Origin: an uncultured Bacteroidales bacterium
Lineage (GTDB): Bacteria; Bacteroidota; Bacteroidia; Bacteroidales; UBA932
Reading direction: 5' to 3'
DNA length: 64,000 nucleotides
NCBI GenBank assembly: GCA_900321655.1
Contig: ONWU01000014.1
Coordinates: forward strand, 61,208-125,207
Shown piece by piece: positions 15,352 to 23,853 of this stretch. How positions within the stretch are numbered: position 1 is the first letter of the stretch; every line of letters begins with the position of its first letter. The translations under genes were made by a program, and so were the position numbers. The notes beneath the pieces are model-generated. The model searched no databases and had not been told where the DNA came from. It was given only the letters and a program-made list of their open reading frames with translations.

Positions 15352-16089
15352 ATGAAGGCGATGATCTTTGCGGCGGGGCTGGGAACCCGTCTGAAGCCCA
15401 TCACCGACACTATGCCCAAGGCTCTGGTGCCCGTGGGAGGAGAGCCGCTTCTGCACCACGTTATCTGCAAACTGCGGGATGCCGGCTACACCCATCTGGT
15501 GGTGAATGTCCACCATTTCGCAGGGCAAATCCGGGAATACCTGGCCACCCACGACTTCGGGGTCTCCATTGCCATTTCGGATGAATCGGCCCAGCTGCTG
15601 GAAACCGGCGGCGGCATCGCCCACGCGGCGCCCCTGCTGCTGCCCAGCGAGGACCCCATCCTCATCCATAATGTAGACATCCTTTCCAACCTGGACCTGG
15701 CCTGGTTCCGGTCCGAGGTGCGCCCGTCGGCCCTCTCCACCCTGCTGGTGAGCGAACGGGAAACCAGCCGCTATCTTCTCTTCGGGGAGGACATGCGCCT
15801 GATGGGCTGGACCAACGTTACCACCGGCGAAGTTCGCTCGCCCTTCCCGGCCGAAGCCCTTGCAGACTGCCGCAAACTGGCCTTCTCCGGCATCCATAAC
15901 GTCTCCCCGGCCATCTTCCCGGCCTTTGAAGAGGCCGGTTTCACGGGCCGTTTCCCCATCATGGACTTTTACATCCAGCAGTGCGCCCGCTATCCCATTT
16001 ACGGTGTACTCGCCCCTTCCCTCCAGTTGGTGGATGTAGGCAAATTGGACTCCCTCTCCCAGGCCGAGGCCCTTTTCCGTACGCTGTAA
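15352..16089 (+). CDS. murU: Nucleotidyltransferase, MurU-like (NDP-sugar pyrophosphorylase)
   Basis: This 245-residue GT-A-like nucleotidyltransferase has the N-terminal signature FAAGLGTRLKPITDTMPKAL (residues about 5-24), HNVDILSNLDL as the metal-binding Asp region, and FPIMDFY near the C-terminus. MurU makes UDP-MurNAc from MurNAc-1-phosphate and works directly after AmgK. The ATG at 15352 was chosen over an upstream in-frame start because it lies 2 bases after the kinase stop and begins exactly at the family N-terminus. Other sugar-1-phosphate substrates remain possible. Confidence 0.82.
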   Translation: MKAMIFAAGLGTRLKPITDTMPKALVPVGGEPLLHHVICKLRDAGYTHLVVNVHHFAGQIREYLATHDFGVSIAISDESAQLLETGGGIAHAAPLLLPSEDPILIHNVDILSNLDLAWFRSEVRPSALSTLLVSERETSRYLLFGEDMRLMGWTNVTTGEVRSPFPAEALADCRKLAFSGIHNVSPAIFPAFEEAGFTGRFPIMDFYIQQCARYPIYGVLAPSLQLVDVGKLDSLSQAEALFRTL

Positions 16090-16090
16090 G

Positions 16091-16338
16091 CCTGCTCTTA
16101 ACCCGGTTTTGCCCTGTATTGTGGCGAAGACCGGCACGTCGCCGGTTCTTAACACGGTTTTGCCCCGTATTGTGGCGAAGACCAGCACGTCGCCGGCTCT
16201 TAACACGGTTTTGCCCTGTATTGTGGCGAAGACCGACACTTTGCCGGTTCTTAACCCGGTTTTACACCATATCGTGGCGAAGACCAGCACGTCGCCGGCT
16301 CTTAACACGGTTTTGCCCCGTATCGTGGCGAAGATATG
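16091..16338. repeat. 51-bp tandem repeat, five units
   Basis: Five units start 2 bases after the murU stop. TTAAC recurs at 16098, 16149, 16200, 16251 and 16302, an exact 51-base period. The consensus begins CTCTTAACACGGTTTTGCC and continues GTATTGTGGCGAAGACC, followed by AGCACGTCGCCGG. Because 51 is divisible by three, the region stays open in several frames, but no start signal or known domain supports a protein. Two related units occur after tadA at 61386-61489. Confidence 0.85.
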
Positions 16339-16375
16339 GCTATTTGGGTGTACATACGGTTATGGTACAGCCCGT

Positions 16376-17025
16376 CTACGGTCTTCAGCCTTTCTGTCGC
16401 AGGTCCGGCCGTTTTCCATCCCAGGTCCGAGGACTTTCCGTCGCGGGTCCGCAGTTTTTCCCTTGACCGGGGACGGTTTTCGGCAATCTGTGCCTTCTAG
16501 CGTCGCAGGTCCCCGACAAAACTTCGGACCTGGGACACAACTCTCACGGACCGGGGACGCAAACCCTACGGACCGAGGACGCAAAAGTGACGGAGCGGAG
16601 ACGGTCCCACCCTAGACCGGGGACGCTTTTCGGCAATCTGTGCCTTCTGGCGTCGCAGGTCCCCGACAAAACTTCGGACCTGGGACACAACTCTCACGGA
16701 CCGGGGACGCAAACCTCGCAGACCGGGGACGCAACTCTCACGGACCGGGGACGGTACGATGGTGGACCAGAGACGGAAAAACTACGGACCGGGGACGGAA
16801 AACCTACGGACTAGGGACGGTACGGTGTTGGACCGGAGACGGAAAACCTACGGACCAGGGACGGTACGGTGTTGGACCGGAGACGGAAAACCTACGGACC
16901 AGGGACGGCACGATGGTAGACCAGAGACGCAAACCCTACGAACCTGGGACACAACTCTCATGAACCTGGGACACAACTCTCACGGACCGGAAACAGAAAC
17001 CCCACGGACCGGGGACGGAACAGCA
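16376..17025. repeat. 22-bp inverted-arm repeat array with two conserved cores (array 4)
   Basis: This is the largest of the four arrays. It occupies the gap between the 51-bp repeats and lspA. It has a short left arm, a core at 16448-16530, a second core at 16612-16680 that repeats the first almost exactly (both with TTTTCGGCAATCTGTGCC then CCCCGACAAAACTTCGGACC), and a long right arm of about 350 bases. In the right arm, GGGACGGTACGGTGTTGGACC-type units form 44-base dimers. Core orientation matches array 1. Several overlapping open frames here are repeat artefacts. No gene is seen. Confidence 0.85.
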
Positions 17026-17073
17026 AAGGAAGTCTTCGAAACCGGACTTCCTGCAACAGCCCAAGGAATTCTG

Positions 17074-17673
17074 CTACTCCTTGGCAAAGAACTTCCAGTG
17101 GAACAGGATTAAGTAGATGGCGCCGCAGGTGACGCAGCTGTCGGCGAAATTGAACACCGGTTCAAAGAAGATGTGCCCGCCCAGGCCCGGCACCCAGTCC
17201 GGCCAGGTCCAGAGGGGGAAGTAGAACATATCTACCACCTTTCCCTGCATGAAGGGGGCATAGGAGCCCAGGGTGGCCACGGTATCGTAAGTGGATTCCG
17301 TGAAGACGAGCCCGTAGAAGAGGCAATCCACGATGTTTCCGAAAGCTCCGGCCGTAATGAGGGTAAGGCCAACGAGAACACCCGTGGGCACGTTCCCCCG
17401 CTTGATGAGGGAGGAAATCCACCAGCAGAGCGCTCCGAAAAGGACGATGCGGAAAAGGGTGAGGATGTACTTCCCCACTACCCCGCCGAAGGCCATGCCG
17501 AAGGCCATCCCCTTGTTCTCCACAAAGAGGATCTGGAACCAGTTTCCCAGCACGGGGAAATGCTCTCCCAGGGTCATATGGGTTTTGACCAGGACCTTGA
17601 TGACCTGGTCGATGACCACCAGAAGAACGCCCAGAAGAAGAAGCCAGGAGCCTTTGGAAAGACGCCTTGCCAT
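17074..17673 (-). CDS. lspA: Lipoprotein signal peptidase (signal peptidase II)
   Basis: This 199-residue polytopic protein has four hydrophobic segments and the two catalytic aspartates of signal peptidase II: Asp116 in GNIVDCLFYG and Asp178 in VFNFADSCVTCG. The insertion between them (about 122-170, with GKVVDMFYFPLW) is typical of Bacteroidota LspA. It cleaves prolipoproteins at the inner membrane and would process the many lipoproteins in this window. The ATG overlaps the stop of the upstream DksA-like gene by one base, so the two are translationally coupled. Confidence 0.95.
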   Translation of the reverse strand: MARRLSKGSWLLLLGVLLVVIDQVIKVLVKTHMTLGEHFPVLGNWFQILFVENKGMAFGMAFGGVVGKYILTLFRIVLFGALCWWISSLIKRGNVPTGVLVGLTLITAGAFGNIVDCLFYGLVFTESTYDTVATLGSYAPFMQGKVVDMFYFPLWTWPDWVPGLGGHIFFEPVFNFADSCVTCGAIYLILFHWKFFAKE

Positions 17674-18074
17674 TACTTCTTACCGGTCTTTTCCAGGATG
17701 GCTTTTCCTTCCACCGTGGTGGTGGCGTGCGGAACCAGGCGCAGGCGCTCCTTGGGGATGAGCTTGCCCGTTACGCGGCAAATGCCGTACGTCTTGTTCT
17801 CGATACGCACCAGGGCGGCTTCCAGGTTCTGGATGAACTTGTACTGACGCTGGGCCAGGGCACCGGCCTCTTCCTTGGAGAGCTGGAAGGCGCCGTCGTC
17901 CTCTACCGTCTTGAAGGTAGGGGCAGTGTCCAGGATGTCATTTCCCCCGGCATGCGTCACCACTTCCCGAAGGGTGGTATATTCTGCCCGGGCCTTCTCC
18001 AACATCTCGTTGATAATGCCGCGGAACTCCTCGAGCTCCTCGTCAGAATAGCGGGTCTTGCTGTTCTCTTCCAT
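17673..18074 (-). CDS. TraR/DksA-family regulator
   Basis: The 133-residue protein has a helical N-terminal half (SDEELEEFRGIINEMLEKAR) and the DksA-like C-terminal segment ALVRIENKTYGICRVTGKLI, then PKERLRLVPHATT. Only one of the four zinc-finger cysteines is kept (in GICRVTG), which is common in the Bacteroidota branch of this family. By homology it binds RNA polymerase through the secondary channel. It sits between ileS and lspA, a conserved order in this phylum. Confidence 0.88.
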   Translation of the reverse strand: MEENSKTRYSDEELEEFRGIINEMLEKARAEYTTLREVVTHAGGNDILDTAPTFKTVEDDGAFQLSKEEAGALAQRQYKFIQNLEAALVRIENKTYGICRVTGKLIPKERLRLVPHATTTVEGKAILEKTGKK

Positions 18075-18078
18075 ATAA

Positions 18079-21000
18079 TTAGCGTTTGATTATTAACTTG
18101 ATGGTACCCTCGGTCCACTCTACCTCGGCGGCCGTTTCCGGAGCGTTTTCAAAGGGCTCCAGGCCGATGGAAAGGGACAGCGTCTGGGACTTCACGTAAT
18201 CTCCATACTCCTGCAGGGCTTCGGCGAGGCCGGCATCGGCCGAATACACGGTGGTGTGGATGCGGTCCGTCACCTCGAAGCCGGAGCTCTTGCGGAGGTT
18301 CTGGATGCGGTTCACCAGTTCCCGGGCCAGGCCTTCGCGGCGAAGGGCGGGAGTGACCTCCACGTCCAGGGCCACGGTGAGGGAGCCTTCAGAGGCCACC
18401 TGCCAGCCTTCCACGTCTTCGGAAGAGATGGCGTAGTCTCCGGGGTTCAGGAGCACATCTCCTCCGGGGAGATGCAGGGTATAGGTTTCGCCGGCAGTTT
18501 CGGCCTTCTGGATGGCGGCGATCACGGGCTGCTCCAGGGCGCCGAAGGCGGCGGCAATCTCTTTCATACGGGCGCCGTAGGTTTTTCCCAGCACCTTGAA
18601 GTTGGGCTTGATCCTGAGCGTCATAATGCCGCTGGTATCTTCCACAAACTCCATTTCCTTCACGTTCACTTCCGGCAGCACAATGCCCTTGACGGCATCC
18701 AGCGCAGCCCTCACCTTCTCGGAGATGACGGGGATCATCACCTTCTGCAGCGGCTGGCGCACGGGGATGTTCACCTTCTTGCGGATACCCAGGATGAGGG
18801 AGGTGGCCAGCTGGGCCAGCGCCATCCTCTCTTCCAGGGCGGCGTCCATCACGGACTCATCGGCCTGGGGCATCAACACAAAGTGCACGCACTCGGCCTC
18901 CGGAACCAGGTCTTTATACAGACGGTCCATATAGAAGGGAGCGATAGGGGCACCCAGAATGGCCACATCCACCAGCACCTTGTACAGGGTTTCATACGCG
19001 GCATTCTTGTCTGCCGTCATTTCTCCGGCCCAGAAGCGGGAGCGGTTCAGGCGCACGTACCAGTTGGAAACGTCGTCGCAGACGAAGGACTCCAGGATGC
19101 GGCCGGCCGATTTGACATCGTAGTCTTCATAGGCGGCGCGGACGTCGCGGATGACGGTATTGAGCTTGGACAGGATCCACTTGTCCAGTTCCGTGCAGGG
19201 CTTTCCCTCTCCGGAAGGCTGCCAGCCGTCGATATTGGCGTAACGGGCGAAGAAAGCGTAAGTATTGTACAGCGTGCCGAAGAACTTGCGGCGGACATCG
19301 GCCACACCGTTTTCGTCAAACTTGAGGTTGTCCCAGGGCTCGGCGTTGGTGAGCATATACCAGCGGAGGGCGTCCGCCCCGTAGGTATCCAGGGCCCAGA
19401 AGGGATCCACGGCGTTTCCGAGGCGCTTGCTCATCTTGTTGCCGTTCTTGTCCAGCACCAGACCGTTGGAAATGACGCGCTTGAAGGCGGGCGTTCCGGA
19501 AATCATGGTGTGGATGGCGTGCAGGGTATAGAACCAGCCGCGGGTCTGGTCCACGCCTTCGGCAATGAAGTCTGCCGTGGCGCCAAAGCCGGGCTTGCCC
19601 AGGCCCCGGAGGCCTTCCTGGGCGTAAGGCATGGCTCCGGAATCGAACCAGACGTCTATGAGGTCCGTTTCGCGGATCATTTTCTTGCCGCTGGCCGATA
19701 CCAGGAAGATGGAATCTACGTAAGGCCTGTGAAGGTCTATCTTATTGTAATTCTCCAGGCTCATATCCTCCGGGTTGAAGCCCTTGTCCTTCAGCGGATT
19801 GGAGGGCATGATACCGGCGGCAACGGCCTTTTCTATCTCGAAATAAAGCTCTTTGACGGAGCCGATGCAAATCTCTTCCCTGCCGTCTTCCGTTCTCCAG
19901 ATGGGGAGCGGCGTTCCCCAGTAGCGGCTGCGGCTGAGGTTCCAGTCCTGGATGTTCTCCAGCCACTGGCCGAATCGGCCGGAACCGGTGGAAGCGGGCT
20001 TCCAGGTGATCTGCTGATTGAGGGCCACCATCTGGTCTTTCACGGCCGATGCCTTGATGAACCAGCTGTCCAGCGGGTAATACAGCACCGGGAGATCCGT
20101 TCTCCAGCTGTGCGGATAGCTGTGCACGTGCTTCTGCACCTTGAAGGCGCGGCCATCGGCCTTCATCATCACGCAAAGGTCTATATCCAGGGTGCCTTCC
20201 TCCTCCACGTGCTCGAAGTACTGCTTGTAGCCGGCCTTGACGTATCGGCCCGAATACTCCTTGTACGAGGGGTGCACGGTGGCGGCGTAGGCGGGATCCA
20301 TGTCTTCCAGGCGCATGAAGCGGCCCTGGCGGTCCACCTGGGCCTGCGGATTGCCGTCCTTGTCCATGGGCATGATGGCGCCGATGCCGGCGGCCGATGC
20401 CACACGCTTGTCGTCTGCACCGAAGGTGGGGGCGATGTGGACGATGCCCGTACCGTCGGAAGTGGTCACATAGTCTCCGGCAATGACGCGGAAGGCCTCT
20501 CCGTCCGGCTTGAACCAGGGAATAAGCTGATGATAGCGGATGCCCACCAGCTCGGAGCCTTTCCAGCTGCCTCCCAGCAGTTTCCAGGGAACGATCTTGT
20601 CCCCGGGCTGGTAGGCTTCCATCGGCTGGTTCTCTCCCTTGGGATTGAACCAGGTGGTAACGAGGTCCTTGGCCAGTACGTAGATGGCCGGAGCACCGGA
20701 ATAGGGGTTGAAGGACATGACACGGACGTACTCAATCTCCGGGCCCACGCAGAGCGCGGTGTTGGAGGGCAGCGTCCAGGGGGTGGTGGTCCAGGCCAGG
20801 AAGTATACCGGGAAGGCATACGTTCCGTAGAGCGGCTGGGAAGCCCCGTCCTTGATGACTTCAAACTGCACCGTGGCGGTGGTGTCGCTCACGTCCTTGT
20901 AGCAGCCGGGCTGGTTGAGCTCGTGGGAGCTCAGGCCCGTACCGTCCGTGGGCGAATAGGGCTGGATGGTGTAGCCCTTGTACAGAAGGCCCTTGTCGTA

Positions 21001-21498
21001 GATCTTTTTCAGAAGATACCACAGGGTTTCTATATAGCGGTTGTCGTAGGTGATGTAAGGGTCCTGCATATCTACCCAGTACCCTACCCGCTCGGTCATA
21101 TTCACCCATTCACGGGTATATTTCATCACCTCCCGACGGCAGGTGGCATTGTATTCCTCTACGCTCACCTTGGTGCCGATATCGGCCTTGGTGATGCCCA
21201 GCTTCTTCTCCACGCCCAGTTCCACGGGCAGGCCGTGGGTGTCCCAGCCGGCGCGGCGGTTCACCTTGTAGCCCGTCTGGGTTTTGTATCGGCAGATGGC
21301 GTCCTTGATGGAACGGGCCATCACGTGGTGGATGCCCGGCATGCCGTTGGCGCTGGGAGGACCTTCGAAGAAAATGAACTCGGGGGCTCCATCACGCAGC
21401 TGCAGCGAACGCTCAAACGCGTGCATCTGCTTCCACTGTTCCAGAACAGCGTTCCCACATTCGGTCAAATCCAGCCCCTTGTATTCCTTGAATGTCAT
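18079..21498 (-). CDS. ileS: Isoleucyl-tRNA synthetase
   Basis: This 1,139-residue class I synthetase has the HIGH-type motif in PPSANGMPGIHHVM (residues 47-60), the WDTHGLPVE motif, the editing domain (with WTTTPWTLPSNTALCVGP) and KMSKR (in GNKMSKRLGN, near residue 686), followed by an anticodon-binding region. The length fits the long Bacteroidota/eukaryote-like IleS type. It charges tRNA-Ile in the cytoplasm. A TACCTTTG promoter box lies 33 bases upstream, and dksA-like and lspA follow within 5 bases and with a 1-base overlap, so the three form one operon. Confidence 0.97.
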   Translation of the reverse strand: MTFKEYKGLDLTECGNAVLEQWKQMHAFERSLQLRDGAPEFIFFEGPPSANGMPGIHHVMARSIKDAICRYKTQTGYKVNRRAGWDTHGLPVELGVEKKLGITKADIGTKVSVEEYNATCRREVMKYTREWVNMTERVGYWVDMQDPYITYDNRYIETLWYLLKKIYDKGLLYKGYTIQPYSPTDGTGLSSHELNQPGCYKDVSDTTATVQFEVIKDGASQPLYGTYAFPVYFLAWTTTPWTLPSNTALCVGPEIEYVRVMSFNPYSGAPAIYVLAKDLVTTWFNPKGENQPMEAYQPGDKIVPWKLLGGSWKGSELVGIRYHQLIPWFKPDGEAFRVIAGDYVTTSDGTGIVHIAPTFGADDKRVASAAGIGAIMPMDKDGNPQAQVDRQGRFMRLEDMDPAYAATVHPSYKEYSGRYVKAGYKQYFEHVEEEGTLDIDLCVMMKADGRAFKVQKHVHSYPHSWRTDLPVLYYPLDSWFIKASAVKDQMVALNQQITWKPASTGSGRFGQWLENIQDWNLSRSRYWGTPLPIWRTEDGREEICIGSVKELYFEIEKAVAAGIMPSNPLKDKGFNPEDMSLENYNKIDLHRPYVDSIFLVSASGKKMIRETDLIDVWFDSGAMPYAQEGLRGLGKPGFGATADFIAEGVDQTRGWFYTLHAIHTMISGTPAFKRVISNGLVLDKNGNKMSKRLGNAVDPFWALDTYGADALRWYMLTNAEPWDNLKFDENGVADVRRKFFGTLYNTYAFFARYANIDGWQPSGEGKPCTELDKWILSKLNTVIRDVRAAYEDYDVKSAGRILESFVCDDVSNWYVRLNRSRFWAGEMTADKNAAYETLYKVLVDVAILGAPIAPFYMDRLYKDLVPEAECVHFVLMPQADESVMDAALEERMALAQLATSLILGIRKKVNIPVRQPLQKVMIPVISEKVRAALDAVKGIVLPEVNVKEMEFVEDTSGIMTLRIKPNFKVLGKTYGARMKEIAAAFGALEQPVIAAIQKAETAGETYTLHLPGGDVLLNPGDYAISSEDVEGWQVASEGSLTVALDVEVTPALRREGLARELVNRIQNLRKSSGFEVTDRIHTTVYSADAGLAEALQEYGDYVKSQTLSLSIGLEPFENAPETAAEVEWTEGTIKLIIKR

Positions 21499-21506
21499 TT
21501 TTTTAT

Positions 21507-21514
21507 TATTTTTG
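21507..21514 (+). promoter_or_regulatory. -7 promoter box of the cvpA-like gene
   Basis: The plus strand reads TATTTTTG, 50 bases before the ATG at 21565. It lies inside the 5' leader of the divergent ileS transcript, so the two promoters face across each other. Confidence 0.5.
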
Positions 21515-21531
21515 CAATCTAAATAAGTTTA

Positions 21532-21539
21532 CAAAGGTA
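21532..21539 (-). promoter_or_regulatory. -7 promoter box of ileS
   Basis: The minus strand reads TACCTTTG, 33 bases before the ileS start. Confidence 0.6.
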
Positions 21540-21564
21540 ATAATTAATACTGATTTCAGCAAGA

Positions 21565-22062
21565 ATGAACACACTGGATATCATCCTCCTTATCCTCTTC
21601 ATCCCGGGCCTCATCCGGGGGATGTCCAAAGGGTTTATAGAGCAGGCCGTATCGCTGGTGGGCATAGTCCTCAGCGTCTATCTGGCTTTCCGCTTTTCCG
21701 GTGTGGCCAGCGGCTGGCTCAAGAATTACCTCACCGTCTCGGAAACGGTCCTCAATCTCCTGGGGTTTGCGGCCGTGCTGGTGGTCATCCTTCTGATTGC
21801 CCTGTTCGTGGGAAAGTTCATCACCGCCGCCGTGGAAAAGGCCTCCCTGGGCTGGCTCAACAAGGTGCTGGGCCTTGTGTTCAGCATAGCCGTATCGGCC
21901 CTGGTCATCGGCCTACTCATCATTATGTTCGACACAGTGAACCTCAAGTTCGGCCTCGTAAAAGGCCCCGTATTGCAGGATTCCCTGCTCTACGGAGCCT
22001 TGAAAGATTTTGGCAATTTTGCCTTCCCGTACCTCAAGGGGCTGTGGACAAGCGCTTCCTAA
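21565..22062 (+). CDS. CvpA family membrane protein
   Basis: The 165-residue protein has four hydrophobic helices and the CvpA pattern 'D.ill.......G...G...e.....g': MNTLDIILLILFIPGLIRGM then SKGFIEQAVSLVGIVLSVYL. CvpA proteins are inner-membrane proteins linked to envelope homeostasis and colicin V export in E. coli, and their biochemical activity is not settled. The gene stands alone on the plus strand and its stop is one base from the convergent tsaB stop. Confidence 0.9.
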   Translation: MNTLDIILLILFIPGLIRGMSKGFIEQAVSLVGIVLSVYLAFRFSGVASGWLKNYLTVSETVLNLLGFAAVLVVILLIALFVGKFITAAVEKASLGWLNKVLGLVFSIAVSALVIGLLIIMFDTVNLKFGLVKGPVLQDSLLYGALKDFGNFAFPYLKGLWTSAS

Positions 22063-22063
22063 T

Positions 22064-22744
22064 TTACCAGAGATTCTTCTTGGAAACCGTGGCCACGAAA
22101 TCCTTCAGGTAGAAGGGCTCGAAATACGCCAGGTTCTCAAATTTTCCCTCTTCAAAGGCCTTCTGGGCCGCGGCAGCCATATGCCGCGCCAGGGGATGCG
22201 CCTCCTGGAAACGGGCGGCAGGACTTTGGATAACTTCCCGGCACTTGAGGGCGCCGTCCCCCACAAAAAGCACTTCTCCCTGCTCCAGATAATCCTGGAA
22301 AGCATCCGGGCCGATGACCTTGGCCTCCACCGGGGTGAGGCGCTTTCCTTCGGCCGAATAGACGGCGGTGTAAACCTCCATCCTGCGGGCGTCGATCATG
22401 GGGACGATGAACTGGGGAGCACCCTCTCCGGACACACCGGAGACGAGGATATCCAGCGTGCCGACGGACAGCAGCGGAATGCCGGCGCCGAAGGCCACGC
22501 CCTTGGCGGTGGAAACGCCCACGCGGAGACCGGTGTAGGAACCGGGGCCGGAACTGACGCACACGGCGTCCAGCTCCCGGGCCGACAGGCCGGCTTCGTC
22601 CAGCACTTCCTTCACCAGCGGAGCCGTGAGGGAAGCCTGTTTCCGGGGCTCTTCGCACACACGTTCACAGGCCACGGTCCCGTCCACGGCCAGGGCCACG
22701 GACAGGACCGATGTCGAAGTCTCGATGAGAAGGATGCGGGCCAT
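22064..22744 (-). CDS. tsaB: tRNA threonylcarbamoyladenosine biosynthesis protein TsaB
   Basis: The 226-residue protein has the ASKHA-type N-terminus ILLIETSTSVLSVALAVDG and the family core VSSGPGSYTGLRVGVSTAKG. TsaB is the scaffold subunit that works with TsaD and TsaE in making t6A at position 37 of ANN-decoding tRNAs. The ATG at 22744 was chosen because it begins exactly at the family start and overlaps the upstream stop by one base. A longer frame upstream reads unrelated sequence. It is the last gene of the greA-HIT-thioredoxin-tsaB run. Confidence 0.93.
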   Translation of the reverse strand: MARILLIETSTSVLSVALAVDGTVACERVCEEPRKQASLTAPLVKEVLDEAGLSARELDAVCVSSGPGSYTGLRVGVSTAKGVAFGAGIPLLSVGTLDILVSGVSGEGAPQFIVPMIDARRMEVYTAVYSAEGKRLTPVEAKVIGPDAFQDYLEQGEVLFVGDGALKCREVIQSPAARFQEAHPLARHMAAAAQKAFEEGKFENLAYFEPFYLKDFVATVSKKNLW

Positions 22745-23853
22745 TACAGCTTCCTGCGGAGGTACTCCTTGATATCGGCGGCGTTGCGCACCTTGGCCTC
22801 GCTGTCGATGTTGCCGTCCACGATGAACCACACCATCGGCAGACTGCCGATACCATAAGTGGTTACGTACGGGGAAGCGGCGCCGCGGGTGTCACACACG
22901 TTCACCCAGGGCAGCTTCTGGTTGCGGATGGCCGAGGCCCAGGCGGCCTTGTCGCCGTCCAGGGACACGGCATACACCTCGAAGCCCTTCGGGTTGAACT
23001 GCTCATAGATGGGCACCAGGGAGGAAAGGTTGAACATCTTCTGCTCGGCCGTGGCCTGCCAGAAGTACACCATGGTCACCTTGCCCAGTTTGTCGGACAG
23101 CTTGATGTTCTTGCCGTCGATACCCGGGAGGGAAATGTCAATGTAGCCGATTTCCTCGGCACTCTGCAGCTTGTTGTTCACATCCAGCTGGGAGATGCGG
23201 CGCTGGGCCTCTTTCTCCAGGGCGCGGACATAGCGGGATTCCGGATACACGGTTTTGAGGGAATCGCAAACGGCCTGCATCATGATGCCGTCCGTGGGCT
23301 GGCTGAACACCTGGAAGGTGGGGTTCACCTGCTGGAACAGCACGGGCACCACGGTGAGGGACTTGGTGTTTCCCATCACATAGGCCATCCGGTCTCTGTA
23401 ATAGGTGACGTAGCGGCGGCTCAGCTGGGCATCCGGATTCATTTCGCGGGCGATGATGCGGTTCATGTCGGCCATGAAGGCGTTGTAATCCTGCTCTACC
23501 CTCTGCAGTTTCCGGGATTCCTCGGAGCCTTCCACGGAATATGCTCCCAGGGTGTCGGTTTCCACCTTCACCTTATCTCCCTTCTGCAGAAGCAGAGAGG
23601 CGATCTGACGGTTTCCGTAGAACAGGTAGACAAACTCCGGCTGGGCCTTCTTCAGGTCCAGGCCATAGGAGAAATGCCCCTTGGCATCGGTTTTCACCGT
23701 ATCCAGCACCTGGAAACGGTTCACGTCCAGAAGCTTCACAATAACCTGGGAATCTGCGGTTTCGTGCAGGGTTCCTTCGATGTGGGTATTTTTCCCGCAG
23801 GCGGCGGCCAGCAGAACCAGGGCCGCGCCGGCAACAAGCTTAAAGCTTTTCAT
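22744..23853 (-). CDS. Thioredoxin-fold lipoprotein with DUF4369-like N-terminal domain, lacking CxxC
   Basis: The 369-residue lipoprotein (lipobox LLAAAC, Cys19) has an N-terminal DUF4369-like beta domain (about 22-120, IEGTLHETADSQVIVKLLDV) and a C-terminal AhpC/TSA-TlpA-type thioredoxin fold (about 240-369, with VTMVYFWQATAEQKMFNLSS and IGSLPMVWFIVDGNI). The position of the redox WCxxC motif reads FWQATAEQK, so both catalytic cysteines are absent and classical thiol-disulfide chemistry is unlikely. The ATG at 23853 is preferred over one 8 codons upstream because it gives a standard lipoprotein signal. It overlaps the HIT gene by 14 bases. Confidence 0.87.
   Translation of the reverse strand: MKSFKLVAGAALVLLAAACGKNTHIEGTLHETADSQVIVKLLDVNRFQVLDTVKTDAKGHFSYGLDLKKAQPEFVYLFYGNRQIASLLLQKGDKVKVETDTLGAYSVEGSEESRKLQRVEQDYNAFMADMNRIIAREMNPDAQLSRRYVTYYRDRMAYVMGNTKSLTVVPVLFQQVNPTFQVFSQPTDGIMMQAVCDSLKTVYPESRYVRALEKEAQRRISQLDVNNKLQSAEEIGYIDISLPGIDGKNIKLSDKLGKVTMVYFWQATAEQKMFNLSSLVPIYEQFNPKGFEVYAVSLDGDKAAWASAIRNQKLPWVNVCDTRGAASPYVTTYGIGSLPMVWFIVDGNIDSEAKVRNAADIKEYLRRKL

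Noticed and set aside
15346-16308. A minus-strand frame of 320 codons with 17-residue repeats (VFATIQGKTVLRAGDVL type) as a repeat protein gene.
   Set aside because: Most of it lies antisense to murU. The repeats come from the 51-bp period, which is divisible by three. The copy after tadA has a 52-base spacing that would break the frame.
4632-17025. The 22-bp arrays as CRISPR arrays.
   Set aside because: The units are degenerate, the variable part is only about 4-6 bases, the units reverse direction at a core, and no cas genes are present.
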